Positions 48,863 to 56,645 of a DNA stretch of 64,000 nt are shown piece by piece. The notes beneath the pieces are model-generated. The model was given only the letters and a program-made list of their open reading frames with translations, had not been told where the DNA came from and searched no databases. Location: positions 215,590 through 279,589 of the forward strand of contig JAHZHL010000029.1 in assembly GCA_019420305.1 (NCBI GenBank), in the 5' to 3' direction. Numbering within the stretch: position 1 is the first letter of the stretch; each line of letters starts with the position of its first letter. The translations under genes and the position numbers were made by a program. Origin of the DNA: Bacillota bacterium (GTDB taxonomy: Bacteria > Bacillota > Clostridia > Peptostreptococcales > Anaerovoracaceae).

Positions 48863-49696
48863 TTATTTCTCATTTCTTCTCTTAACGATATACTTGTCAG
48901 AAGCCTTGTTCTTCTTTCTTGTCTTATATCCAAGAGCAGGCTTGCCCCAAGGTGTAACCGGGCTGACACGTCCGATTCCGGCCTTACCTTCACCACCGCC
49001 GTGCGGATGGTCGTTCGGGTTCATTACGGAACCTCTTACAGTCGGACGGATTCCCATGTGTCTTTTTCTTCCTGCTTTACCAATCTGAATATTGGCATGA
49101 TCCGCGTTTCCAACTTCACCAATAGTCGCTCTGCATTCCAGTCTGATTTTTCTTACTTCCCCGGAAGGCAGTCTCACCTGGGCTTCTTTGCCTTCTTTCG
49201 CCATGAGCTGCGCGCCGTTTCCTGCGGATCTTACCATCTGTCCGCCTTTTCCCGGCTTCATTTCAATATTATGGATAATGGTACCAACCGGGATATTCGC
49301 CAGCGGAAGCGCGTTGCCGACTTTGATATCCGCTTCCGGTCCGGATACGATAACGTCTCCAACCATCAGTTTTTCCGGAGCGATGATATATCTTTTTTCG
49401 CCGTCCGCGTAGCTGATCAGCGCGATGTTGGCGCTTCTGTTCGGATCGTATTCGATGGTCTTAACCGTTCCCGGAATGCCATCTTTGTTTCTCTTAAAGT
49501 CAATGATTCTGTATTTCGGTCTGTATCCGCCGCCTCTGTGTCTTACCGTAATCTTTCCTCTGGAATTTCTTCCCGCGTGTTTTTTCAGCGTTACGGTAAG
49601 GGATTTTTCCGGAGTCGTGGATGTGATTTCTTCAAAAGTAGAAACCGTCATGCCTCTTAATCCAGGCGTAGTCGGATTATATTTTCTGATTGCCAT
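48863..49696 (-). CDS. rplB: 50S ribosomal protein L2
   Basis: A 277-residue L2: MAIRKYNPTTPGLRGMTVSTFEEI, then GGGYRPKYRIIDFKRNKDGIPGTVKTIEYDPNRSANIALI and the conserved GGEGKAGIGRVSPVTPWGKPALGYKTRKKNKASDKYIVKRRN end with its His-rich loop HPHGGGEG. L2 is needed for subunit joining and peptidyl transfer. It follows rplW by 17 bp. Confidence 0.98.
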   Translation of the reverse strand: MAIRKYNPTTPGLRGMTVSTFEEITSTTPEKSLTVTLKKHAGRNSRGKITVRHRGGGYRPKYRIIDFKRNKDGIPGTVKTIEYDPNRSANIALISYADGEKRYIIAPEKLMVGDVIVSGPEADIKVGNALPLANIPVGTIIHNIEMKPGKGGQMVRSAGNGAQLMAKEGKEAQVRLPSGEVRKIRLECRATIGEVGNADHANIQIGKAGRKRHMGIRPTVRGSVMNPNDHPHGGGEGKAGIGRVSPVTPWGKPALGYKTRKKNKASDKYIVKRRNEK

Positions 49697-49713
49697 TTCT
49701 ACTTCCTCCTATC

Positions 49714-50004
49714 TTATAAGCTCTGGAAGAATTCGATTTCTTTACTCTTTTCAGTCAGAGTAACGATTGCCTTTTTGCTGGCGGCAGTCATTCCTACGGT
49801 TCTTCCCATTCTCTTCTTTTTACCTTTAACGTTCATAATGTTGACTTTTTTAACTTCCACTTCAAAGATTTCTTCCACAGCGTGCTTTACTTCTGTTTTG
49901 TTGGCGTCAACCGCAACTTTGAATGTGTATTTTTTATTCTGCGCATCTTCCATACTCTTTTCGGAGATGACAGGCTTTAAAATGACATCGTAAGCCGTTT
50001 TCAT
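49714..50004 (-). CDS. rplW: 50S ribosomal protein L23
   Basis: A 96-residue L23: DVILKPVISEKSMEDAQNKKYTFKVAVDANKTEVKHAVEEIFEVEVKKVNIMNVKGKKKRMGRTVG is the family signature. L23 stands at the exit tunnel and is the dock for trigger factor and SRP. Its ATG shares one base with the rplD stop (TAATG). Confidence 0.98.
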   Translation of the reverse strand: MKTAYDVILKPVISEKSMEDAQNKKYTFKVAVDANKTEVKHAVEEIFEVEVKKVNIMNVKGKKKRMGRTVGMTAASKKAIVTLTEKSKEIEFFQSL

Positions 50005-50627
50005 TATGCGTACACCTCCTCGATTTTGTTAATCGCATCTTTCGTAACAATGAAGTTTGTGTGGTTGAGGATTTCGTAAACATTCATTGTTGATACCAGC
50101 GCGGTTCTTACTCCCGGAATGTTCGCCGCGGAGCGGATTACGTTTTCATCCTTTTCCGCCATTACGATCAGCGCTTTTTTCTGCGCCTTTACGTTTTCCA
50201 GAACCTTCACCATTTCCTTTGTCTTCGGAGCGTCAAATTTCAACTCGTCCAGAACGATAATTTCTTTTTCCTCCACCTTTGAGGAGAGTACGGATTTCAT
50301 CGCCAGTCTCTTCACTTTCTTGGAGACTTTATATCTGTAATCTCTTGGCTTCGGCGCGAATACGATTCCGCCGCCTACCTGAGACGGGTCTGTCGAACTA
50401 CCCTGTCTGTGGCGTCCGGTTCCTTTCTGACGGAAAGGCTTTCTGCCGCCGCCTCTTACTTCCGCTCTTGTTTTCGCTGACTGTGTGCCCTGTCTCTGGT
50501 TTGCCAGGTAGTTTTTCACTACTTCGTGCACCGCATTCTGGTTAGGCTCGATTCCGAAGATTTCATCGTTCAGTTCGATGGTTCCGGCTTCTGCTCCAGT
50601 CATGTTAAGCATCGTTACTTTTGCCAT
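50004..50627 (-). CDS. rplD: 50S ribosomal protein L4
   Basis: A 207-residue L4 (L4/L1e). The tunnel loop reads RQGTQSAKTRAEVRGGGRKPFRQKGTGRHRQGSSTDPSQVGGGIVFAPKPRDYRYKVSKKVKRLAMKSVLSSK. The globular part follows with VLDELKFDAPKTKEMVKVLENV. In E. coli L4 also represses the S10 operon through its leader; whether it does so here through the long leader at 51855-52106 is unknown. It follows rplC by 27 bp. Confidence 0.98.
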   Translation of the reverse strand: MAKVTMLNMTGAEAGTIELNDEIFGIEPNQNAVHEVVKNYLANQRQGTQSAKTRAEVRGGGRKPFRQKGTGRHRQGSSTDPSQVGGGIVFAPKPRDYRYKVSKKVKRLAMKSVLSSKVEEKEIIVLDELKFDAPKTKEMVKVLENVKAQKKALIVMAEKDENVIRSAANIPGVRTALVSTMNVYEILNHTNFIVTKDAINKIEEVYA

Positions 50628-50654
50628 TTTATTTCCTCCCTTCCTGAAGTCTTC

Positions 50655-51290
50655 TTATTTGTCCTGACCTTTTACTGCGCTCTGAATGCGAACCAGGCCG
50701 CCTTTGTTACCCGGTACAGCACCTTTAATCAGCATCAGGTTTCTGTCTTCAATAACTTTTACTAAAACGACGTTCTGTACAGTTACAGTGTCGCGTCCCA
50801 TTCTTCCGGACTCTTTGTTTCCTTTGAAAACTCTTCCCGGATAGGACGCGCCAGCCTTACCGCCAGGCAGTCTCTTATGCTTGGAACCGTGAGTCATCGG
50901 GCCTCTTCTGTGGCCGTGCCGTTTGATTTCACCCTGGGTTCCTTTACCCTTGGAAGTTCCGGTTACGTCCAGCTTCATGCCTTCTTCAAAATCAGCGACT
51001 GTAATGGTCTGTCCGATTTCATAGGTTTCGCCTTCTTCCACTCTGAACTCCGCCAGATGCTTTTTCACCGGAATATCGTTCTTCGCGAAATGTCCGGTCA
51101 TGGGCTTGTTCACTCTGTGCTGCTTTGTGTCTTCAAATCCCACCTGAACCGCGTTGTAGCCGTCGGTTTCAACCGTCTTAATCTGAGTTACCGTTTCCGG
51201 ACCCGCTTCGATCACCGTTACAGGCACTACTTCGCCCGCGTCCGTAAAGATCTGAGTCATTCCAAGTTTTTTCCCTAAAATTGTCTTCAT
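50655..51290 (-). CDS. rplC: 50S ribosomal protein L3
   Basis: A 211-residue L3: MKTILGKKLGMTQIFTDAGEVVPVTVIEAGP, then the long loop KGKGTQGEIKRHGHRRGPMTHGSKHKRLPGGKAGASYPGRVFKGNKESGRMGRDTVTVQN that reaches the peptidyl transferase centre. L3 is one of the first proteins on 23S rRNA. The gap to rpsJ upstream is 252 bp, much longer than the other gaps of the S10 section. Confidence 0.98.
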   Translation of the reverse strand: MKTILGKKLGMTQIFTDAGEVVPVTVIEAGPETVTQIKTVETDGYNAVQVGFEDTKQHRVNKPMTGHFAKNDIPVKKHLAEFRVEEGETYEIGQTITVADFEEGMKLDVTGTSKGKGTQGEIKRHGHRRGPMTHGSKHKRLPGGKAGASYPGRVFKGNKESGRMGRDTVTVQNVVLVKVIEDRNLMLIKGAVPGNKGGLVRIQSAVKGQDK

Positions 51291-51542
51291 ATTTTTCCTC
51301 CTACATTCTTACAGCGGATTGCTCTGGTTTGGAAGCCCTATCCCAATTTGCGGAGCAAATTGTATGGAAGGTCTCCCGCAAGAAACGCCCAAAACTTGTT
51401 TTGGCTGCGTTTTACTGCGCCGCAAAGACCTTTTCCTTAGCTATCCCTCTCATGCAATCTTACTAAGGGGAGTTCCCTTGTCACTTTTTTCCCGGCTCCC
51501 GCCGGATTTCCGCTTGTCGGGAGATGCTGAGCTTCTCCGAAC
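51291..51542 (-). other. structured intergenic region between rpsJ and rplC
   Basis: This 252-bp gap is rich in RNA structure. AAGGTCT (51368-51374) pairs with AGACCTT (51426-51432), and inner GCAAGAAACGC/GCGTTTTACTGCG-type pairing and CAAAACTTGTTTTG (51389-51402) complete one long hairpin. AATTTGC-ggaGCAAATT (51345-51361) and CGGGAG/CTCCCG near 51493-51524 add two more stems. No open frame with a ribosome binding site is visible. It may be an attenuator or processing region that sets the level of rplC and following genes relative to rpsJ. Confidence 0.55.
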
Positions 51543-51854
51543 TTACAGCTTGATTTCGATATCAACGCCTGCCGGCAGATCCAGCTTTGTCAGCGCGTCG
51601 GTTGTTTTCGCTGTAGCGCTGGTGATATCAATCAGTCTCTTGTGAGTTCTCTGCTCAAACTGCTCTCTGGAATCCTTGTATTTGTGTACCGCTCTCAGAA
51701 TGGTAACAACCTCTTTTTCGGTCGGAAGCGGAATCGGTCCCGAAACTTCCGCGCCGGTTTTCTTGGCAGTTTCCACAATCTTTGCCGCACTCTGATCCAG
51801 CAGCGCATGATCATAAGCCTTTAACTTGATTCTGATTTTCTGTAATTCGCTCAT
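51543..51854 (-). CDS. rpsJ: 30S ribosomal protein S10
   Basis: A 103-residue S10: KIRIKLKAYDHALLDQSAAKIVETAKKTGAEVSGPIPLPTEKEVVTILRAVHKYKDSREQFEQRTHKRLIDI is the family signature. S10 is in the 30S head and, with NusB, also acts in transcription antitermination. The frame is open to 51908, but the ATG at 51854 follows GGAGG and gives the normal start. It is the first gene of the large ribosomal operon. Confidence 0.98.
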   Translation of the reverse strand: MSELQKIRIKLKAYDHALLDQSAAKIVETAKKTGAEVSGPIPLPTEKEVVTILRAVHKYKDSREQFEQRTHKRLIDITSATAKTTDALTKLDLPAGVDIEIKL

Positions 51855-52106
51855 CTTGTCCTCCTGATTTTCTGTACTGTTTTCGCTATGCTCGTACAAG
51901 GGGTTCAAAAGCCTGTATTTTCAAGCGTGCTCCCGTACCTTTGCACGTTTTGTTTTGCAGGCACACGGCTCCGTGTGTTTCTTTATTTTTTACACAAAAC
52001 AAAAGCCGGCGAATCCCTTCGCCCCCATCTGGTGGGGACAATTCTCCGTAGAAATTATCCTATAGCCAGGTAACTTCCTACTTCATCGCCTTACACAAGC
52101 TTTTGT
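51855..52106 (-). other. leader RNA of the S10 operon
   Basis: About 245 nt lie between the promoter and rpsJ. Clear stems on the transcript are CACACGG-AG-CCGTGTG (near 51965-51982), GGCGAA/TTCGCC (near 52006-52022) and CCCC/GGGG (near 52020-52042). Leaders of this operon carry L4-dependent control in some bacteria. I cannot match this one to a known class, but its length and folding suggest regulation. The stretch from 52136 to 52303 further upstream is A/T-rich, with no gene that I can support. Confidence 0.5.
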
Positions 52107-52135
52107 AGTATATACCACTTTACCGGAAAAAGCAA
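52107..52135 (-). promoter_or_regulatory. sigma-A promoter of the S10-spc-alpha operon
   Basis: On the minus strand TTGCTT (52135-52130), a 17-bp spacer and TATACT (52112-52107). The DNA upstream (52136-52175) has A- and T-tracts like an UP element, as expected for a strong ribosomal promoter. Confidence 0.8.
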
Positions 52136-52303
52136 GGGTTTTCGTGAATTTTTTCGGTATTTTTTTGACTTTTTTCCAGAGCGAAACATGTGTGTTTTCA
52201 GTCCTTCCAGGTTTCGTTCTTGTAACACGTTTCCTGGTGTTTCTTTTCTGAATAATCAAGCACCGATTTGCCCCTGATTCAGCCCTCCCATCTTATACAG
52301 CAA

Positions 52304-52334
52304 AGCCGCGGGCAGTCTGTACAGACCCGCGGCT
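52304..52334 (-). terminator. hairpin terminator after the LUD-domain gene
   Basis: AGCCGCGGG (52304-52312) pairs with CCCGCGGCT (52326-52334), with GTCTGTACAGAC extending the stem inside. The T-run on the minus strand is short (TTTGC). It separates the LUD gene from the ribosomal promoter. Confidence 0.7.
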
Positions 52335-52363
52335 CTTTCGTTTACATCCGTTCCTTTTCAGCT

Positions 52364-52990
52364 TCAGTATCCCAGTACTTCATTGACTAAAATCACATGT
52401 ACCCGATCCGGAATGGAATTAAATCTCGTTGTCACTGTATAAGAACAGATCGTCTGTCCCGGAGTCAGACACTGTCCGCACTTTCCGGTAATGGCGCAAG
52501 GCGTCTGCTTGCCCAGACGGATACAGTTCGGCGGGCAGGCATCGGTTTTGATGCGCGCGATGGCAGCCTCTTCATTTTCCGCAATTTTATTCGCTCCCGC
52601 GACTACGATCACTTTATTCGGACCAAAGCACATGGCTGCCACCCGGTTGCCTACGCCGTCAATATTGACCAGTTCTCCGTCCATCGTAACGGCATTGGTG
52701 CTGGTCAGATATACATCCGCCGTCAGGGTTCTGCGCCGTTCTTCATAGGCCCGTTCCGGCGGCGCGGTCGTCGCGTCAATCACATTGGAAAGCTCCTTTT
52801 TGATGCCGATCTGATCCAGTGTCGCCGATCCGCCCCAGGAAACAACCTCTTCTTTCCGGATAATAGAAAGAACCTGCCTCCGCGCCGCTTCCACGTCTTC
52901 GCAGTAATAGCCCTTCATGTTCCGCTGTTCCAGCTTCTTTATAATTGTCCCGATCTTCCGCTTGTTCGCCTCTTTTACGTTCTGTTCCAT
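52364..52990 (-). CDS. LUD-domain (lactate utilization-like) protein
   Basis: A 208-residue protein of the LUD/DUF162 superfamily. WGGSATLDQIGIKKEL, DVYLTSTNAVTMDGELVNIDGVGNRVAAMCFGPNKVIVVAGANKIAEN are its typical stretches. A Cys-rich C-terminal part, ACPPNCIRLGKQTPCAITGKCGQC, could hold an iron-sulfur or zinc site. It lacks the partner LutA/LutB genes, so a role in lactate oxidation is not supported. Stand-alone members are common in Clostridia and their substrate is unknown. The ATG at 52990 follows AGGAGGT; the frame opens further back at 53017. Confidence 0.85.
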   Translation of the reverse strand: MEQNVKEANKRKIGTIIKKLEQRNMKGYYCEDVEAARRQVLSIIRKEEVVSWGGSATLDQIGIKKELSNVIDATTAPPERAYEERRRTLTADVYLTSTNAVTMDGELVNIDGVGNRVAAMCFGPNKVIVVAGANKIAENEEAAIARIKTDACPPNCIRLGKQTPCAITGKCGQCLTPGQTICSYTVTTRFNSIPDRVHVILVNEVLGY

Positions 52991-53089
52991 TTTCGACCTC
53001 CTGTTTTCGTTTTCCAATACTTCTCCAATTCGAACTGCACGCGGCCGGACCGCATAAAAAATGGAGCGTCGGTACTGCGCGATTCCAGT

Positions 53090-53998
53090 TTATTCGCAGG
53101 ATTCCATTCTTTCCCGGCTCATAGCCGAATTTACCGCGGCTTTGCACTCAAGTGTAATTTCGGCAGCTTTCATCCCGTATGCCGCCAGCTGTTCTATGGT
53201 CATACCACGGCTCGCGCCGTCCAAAACTGCCGCGGAAAACGCGTCTCCCGCTCCTCGCTCATTCTGCATAGGAAGCATCTCCTTCGGGCGCAGGATTCCC
53301 TCTGAGCCGCCTTCCTTATAATAAACTCCCCCTCCGCTCATCGTAATAAAAATCCGCTTCACACCCTGCTCCGCGAACCACTTCCCGGCTTCTTTCAGCT
53401 GCTCTTCACTGAAGATCTCCTTTCCGCAGAGTACAGAGGCTTCTCCTCTGTTGGGCTTTATCATATCAAACGCGCCGATAAACTCTCTTACTTTCTCCGC
53501 GTCCTCTTCCCTATGAGGGTCTAAAAAGAGCGGAGCTTTTACCGTCTCAGTCAGATGCCGCAGCACCTCTTCACTCAGACTTCCATCCACACACACAAAT
53601 TCGGAAACGTTCAAAAGTTCCTTCGCTTCATCCACCGTTTCCTTTGTAATACAGCCGTATACCTCTTCATCATTCATAATCATCTGCGGATCGCCAATAA
53701 TATTGAGGACTTCTATCCTCGCAGCTGTACGCTGCCCTTCCTCAAGGCGCAGAAACCGCGTATCGACTCCCGCCTTTTCCATTTCCTGCCTCAACGCTCT
53801 TCCGCCGAGATCATCTCCCGCGGCGCTTACGAAAGCCACATCAGCGCCTATACGCCCAAGGTTTTCCGCGATATTATGTCCTGTGCCACTGAAGGACGCA
53901 AAAATTTCCCCCTCGTTTTCCTGCTCTGCCATAATCTGATCAAGAGCGTTTGCCGTGATCTGTTGTCTTGCTCCGCCGATTACTGTAATTTTACTCAT
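53090..53998 (-). CDS. PfkB-family carbohydrate kinase
   Basis: A 302-residue ribokinase-like kinase. FSGTGHNIAENLGRIGADVAFVSAAGDDLGG is the N-terminal PfkB motif and NERGAGDAFSAAVLDG the C-terminal motif with the catalytic Asp. ADP-ribose, sugar or nucleoside kinases share this fold; several members with this overall pattern act on pseudouridine or related nucleosides, but there is no psuG partner beside it. It ends 92 bp before the LUD gene and follows the nucleoside kinase gene by 31 bp. Confidence 0.88.
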   Translation of the reverse strand: MSKITVIGGARQQITANALDQIMAEQENEGEIFASFSGTGHNIAENLGRIGADVAFVSAAGDDLGGRALRQEMEKAGVDTRFLRLEEGQRTAARIEVLNIIGDPQMIMNDEEVYGCITKETVDEAKELLNVSEFVCVDGSLSEEVLRHLTETVKAPLFLDPHREEDAEKVREFIGAFDMIKPNRGEASVLCGKEIFSEEQLKEAGKWFAEQGVKRIFITMSGGGVYYKEGGSEGILRPKEMLPMQNERGAGDAFSAAVLDGASRGMTIEQLAAYGMKAAEITLECKAAVNSAMSRERMESCE

Positions 53999-54029
53999 TT
54001 TCGTCTCCTTTATCTCTTCTTGTTTTTAT

Positions 54030-55703
54030 CTACAGATATTCCGAAAAAATGCTGCCCCCGATGAACTCCCGCAAGATCGAATTATTGGGAATAATCGACT
54101 CATCTTCAATTACCTCGAAGAAATTCAGAAAGCTAAGAAGCCTCCGGGCGTCACTGTATTCAGGTTCGGATCGCTCGATAGCCTGCAGCAGGGGCTGCGC
54201 GTGCTTTTTCAAAATTGCCAGCTCATACGCCAACGCGGAATTAAACAGCACATCCGCTTCCCCGTTAAACGGGAAAATATTCTTGTCCTCACCTTTGCGC
54301 ACCTTTGGCCACGCGGCAATCGTCATCTGCGCCGTATGCCCCCGATACAGATAGTCCCGCACCATTCTCCGGAGCATTCGCGCATCCGTCGTCGGAACCC
54401 GGTTATGGCTGTCCACATTGAGCTGGGTAAAAGGACTGATATAGATTTTAAACTTTTCCTCCTGCGCAATGTACTTTGTAAGTTCCCCGTTCAGCGCGTG
54501 GATTCCTTCGATCAGGATCGGCTGATACGGTTTTATGGAAGTAATCCTGTGCCCGAACTTTTTGGTTCCGCTGAGGAAATCAAAAGTCGGCAGATCCACC
54601 GTTTTGCCGCTGAGAAGATCATTCATATTGCGGTTAAACAGTCCGATGTCAATCGCGTCCAGGTCCTCATAATTCGGCTCGCCGTCCGCGTCAAGGGGCG
54701 TATCTTTGCGCTCCACAAAATAATCATCGGTTCCCAGATACAGCGGCTCGGTTCCATTTACTTTGAGCTGGATGCAGAGACGCCTGGCAAACGTTGTTTT
54801 TCCGGAAGAGGACGGTCCCGCAATCAGGATAATGCGTTTGCGCGCTTTCACGATCTGATCGGCGATAGCCGCCACCTTTTTTTCATGCAGCGCTTCTGAT
54901 AAAAGTACGAGTTCTTTATAGTTTCCGTCTCTGACTTTTTCATTCAGATCCGCAAGATATGACACCTGCGTCAGACGATGCCACTTTTTCGCCTCGCCGA
55001 AGGCCGCGCACAGCTTTTTTTCATCTACATATTCCGGAATCCGGTCAGGCTCGGACGGGTAAGGAAAGCGCAGAATCACGCCGCGCCGGTATTTTCGAAG
55101 TTCAAAATACCGGATATACCCGGTAGAAGGAACCATATCTCCGTAAAAAAAGTTTTTATATCCCTCCAGGCTATAGAAGGTGGGATTTTCCACTTCCGGA
55201 TGATGGCTCAGCAGGCGGTATTTTTCATCGTACCCTTTTTCCTTCAAAAAAGCCACGGCCTCCTTCCACGGAATGTTTTCCTTCCGGATAGGCAGATCCC
55301 GGGCAACGAGCTCTTTCATCCTGCGTTCCACCGCGCGTACCTGCGGCTCCGTAACCGCGCGCGGTGTCTTAATTTCCGTATAAAGACCCTTGTTCAGCGA
55401 ATTTTGTATCTCTACCGGGACTTCGCTTCCCAGAACATCCCAGATCGCTTTCAGGTAAATCAGAGAAAGACTGTACTGATAGATCAGGTTCGCCGCCTGT
55501 GTCCGCATATCCAGGAATTCCACACAGCAGTCACGCTCCAGTCTTGTCGTCAGTTCTTCAACCTTGTTATCCACTTTTGCTGCCAGAATCGTATACGGCA
55601 GTTCCTTCTCATAAGATTTGAGGAGCTCTTCTATGGTAACCGGCGCATCCAGTATCCGCTCGATCACCGGCGCTTTTGGCCCCGTTTTTAATTTTATATT
55701 CAA
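54030..55703 (-). CDS. nucleoside kinase, uridine-kinase-like with TGS/SAD N-terminus
   Basis: A 557-residue protein. Residues about 1-60 look like a ubiquitin-like TGS domain (IERILDAPVTIEELLKSYEKELPYTILAAKVDNKVEEL). Residues about 60-250 resemble the threonyl/alanyl-tRNA synthetase second additional domain. Residues about 285-480 form a uridine-kinase-like domain with Walker A GPSSSGKTTFARRL and LGTDDYFVER. Such fusion proteins are widespread in Clostridia and annotated as nucleoside kinase. The editing domain lacks a full HxxxH (SHHPEVENP is present near 165), so only the kinase role is likely. It precedes the PfkB kinase in one operon. Confidence 0.9.
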   Translation of the reverse strand: MNIKLKTGPKAPVIERILDAPVTIEELLKSYEKELPYTILAAKVDNKVEELTTRLERDCCVEFLDMRTQAANLIYQYSLSLIYLKAIWDVLGSEVPVEIQNSLNKGLYTEIKTPRAVTEPQVRAVERRMKELVARDLPIRKENIPWKEAVAFLKEKGYDEKYRLLSHHPEVENPTFYSLEGYKNFFYGDMVPSTGYIRYFELRKYRRGVILRFPYPSEPDRIPEYVDEKKLCAAFGEAKKWHRLTQVSYLADLNEKVRDGNYKELVLLSEALHEKKVAAIADQIVKARKRIILIAGPSSSGKTTFARRLCIQLKVNGTEPLYLGTDDYFVERKDTPLDADGEPNYEDLDAIDIGLFNRNMNDLLSGKTVDLPTFDFLSGTKKFGHRITSIKPYQPILIEGIHALNGELTKYIAQEEKFKIYISPFTQLNVDSHNRVPTTDARMLRRMVRDYLYRGHTAQMTIAAWPKVRKGEDKNIFPFNGEADVLFNSALAYELAILKKHAQPLLQAIERSEPEYSDARRLLSFLNFFEVIEDESIIPNNSILREFIGGSIFSEYL

Positions 55704-55790
55704 ATCGTATGCCTCCTTAAAGCATTACTAATCAGTATATCATATTTTATGCGGGAATGGGCAGAATACCTGTTGAAAGGAGTGATATCT

Positions 55791-55988
55791 TTGAGAAATT
55801 TCATTCTCGCGCTCGTCATAATCGGCGCAATTAATTGGGGCCTGATCGGATTTTTCCAGTATGATCTTGTTTCCAGTATCTTTGGCCCTGACCTCCGGAT
55901 CATCAGCCGCATTATTTTCGCAATCGTTGGTCTGGCCGGACTTTATGCAATTTCTTTTTTCTTCCGCAATGGAAAAAATTCCGTCTGA
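55791..55988 (+). CDS. DUF378-family small membrane protein
   Basis: A 65-residue protein with two hydrophobic helices: FILALVIIGAINWGLIGFF and RIIFAIVGLAGLYAISFFF. This is the YuzA/DUF378 pattern, of unknown function. A frame opens at 55749, but AAAGGAG at 55776-55782 points to the TTG at 55791, which gives the normal family start. A strong terminator overlaps the last codons and the stop. Confidence 0.85.
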   Translation: MRNFILALVIIGAINWGLIGFFQYDLVSSIFGPDLRIISRIIFAIVGLAGLYAISFFFRNGKNSV

Positions 55989-56007
55989 CAATCAGACGGA
56001 ATTTTTT
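55973..56007 (+). terminator. intrinsic terminator overlapping the DUF378 stop
   Basis: AATTCCGTCTG (55977-55987) pairs perfectly with CAGACGGAATT (55993-56002/3). A-run and T-run flank it, so it can also serve the convergent Cys-rich gene. The stop codon TGA (55986-55988) lies inside the left arm. Confidence 0.9.
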
Positions 56008-56020
56008 CACGGATCGGCAC

Positions 56021-56167
56021 TCAGCAGTCACACGCCGGCTCACATGCCGATTCGCAGCAGTCGTTCCCGCAGCCTACAATACCCGGTCTGCAGAAAATCA
56101 TCACAAGAATCAGAAAGAAAAATAACAGCGACGGATCCATTCCATCTTTTTTATCATAGCATCTCAT
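56021..56167 (-). CDS. Cys-rich membrane mini-protein
   Basis: A 48-residue protein with one hydrophobic helix (SLLFFFLILVMIFC) and a tail GCGNDCCESACEPACDC holding seven cysteines. The ATG at 56167 follows a full AGGAGGT at eight bases, which supports translation. I recognise no family. A membrane-anchored Cys-rich tail could bind metal or, in a spore former, belong to the spore surface; both are guesses. A longer frame starts at 56212 without a ribosome binding site. Confidence 0.65.
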   Translation of the reverse strand: MRCYDKKDGMDPSLLFFFLILVMIFCRPGIVGCGNDCCESACEPACDC

Positions 56168-56236
56168 ATGGATATACCTCCTGAAAAGTCTTTTTTCTAT
56201 CACTATATGCATTCCTTCTGATTCTGTTCCGTTCCC

Positions 56237-56473
56237 TCAGACCTCCCTGTCCTCCATCAGCCTGAGAATCTTGCGCATTTCGTCCGGACGGAGCGTAATG
56301 CCCCTGGACATGTGCTCGTGTTCCGGATCCCAGTCCCGAATATCGTACTTTGCCGGTTTTCCATTCCAGGACACCAGATTCAGTTCACGGTTCCACCCGG
56401 TCGGATAGGGTTTAATCACGCCGATCCGCTCTTTAATGGAAAATTCAATTTCGTTTCTTTCGATTTCACTCAT
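56237..56473 (-). CDS. YdbC/PC4-family single-stranded DNA-binding protein
   Basis: A 78-residue homologue of the eukaryotic coactivator PC4. FSIKERIGVIKPYPTGWNRELNLVSWNGKPAKYDIRDWDPEHEHMSRGITLRPDEM fits the YdbC family, whose Lactococcus member forms a dimer and binds ssDNA. It probably takes part in transcription or DNA repair. A consensus promoter sits just upstream at 56530-56558, so expression should be strong. The start follows AAAGGAG at about 12 bases. Confidence 0.92.
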   Translation of the reverse strand: MSEIERNEIEFSIKERIGVIKPYPTGWNRELNLVSWNGKPAKYDIRDWDPEHEHMSRGITLRPDEMRKILRLMEDREV

Positions 56474-56529
56474 CTGTATGTATCTCTCCTTTCCCGATAT
56501 GATTGCAGTCCCCTTTTTCCTGCAACCAT

Positions 56530-56558
56530 ATTATACATTTATTGGTAATTAATGTCAA
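56530..56558 (-). promoter_or_regulatory. perfect-consensus sigma-A promoter
   Basis: On the minus strand TTGACA (56558-56553), exactly 17 bp, TATAAT (56535-56530). All twelve consensus bases match. It drives the YdbC-like gene. Confidence 0.92.
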
Positions 56559-56645
56559 TTATTTTTTCCAATTTTTTCTTCCGAGGTTCCTGCCGGTAAC
56601 CGTTTCTGCTTCGTCCAGGTCTCAAGTCGGGACATTCTTCCCGAA

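Noticed and set aside
52364..52990. LutC-type lactate oxidation protein
   Set aside because: The LUD fold is present, but lutA and lutB are missing and a Cys-rich C-terminus is added, so a lactate role was not called.
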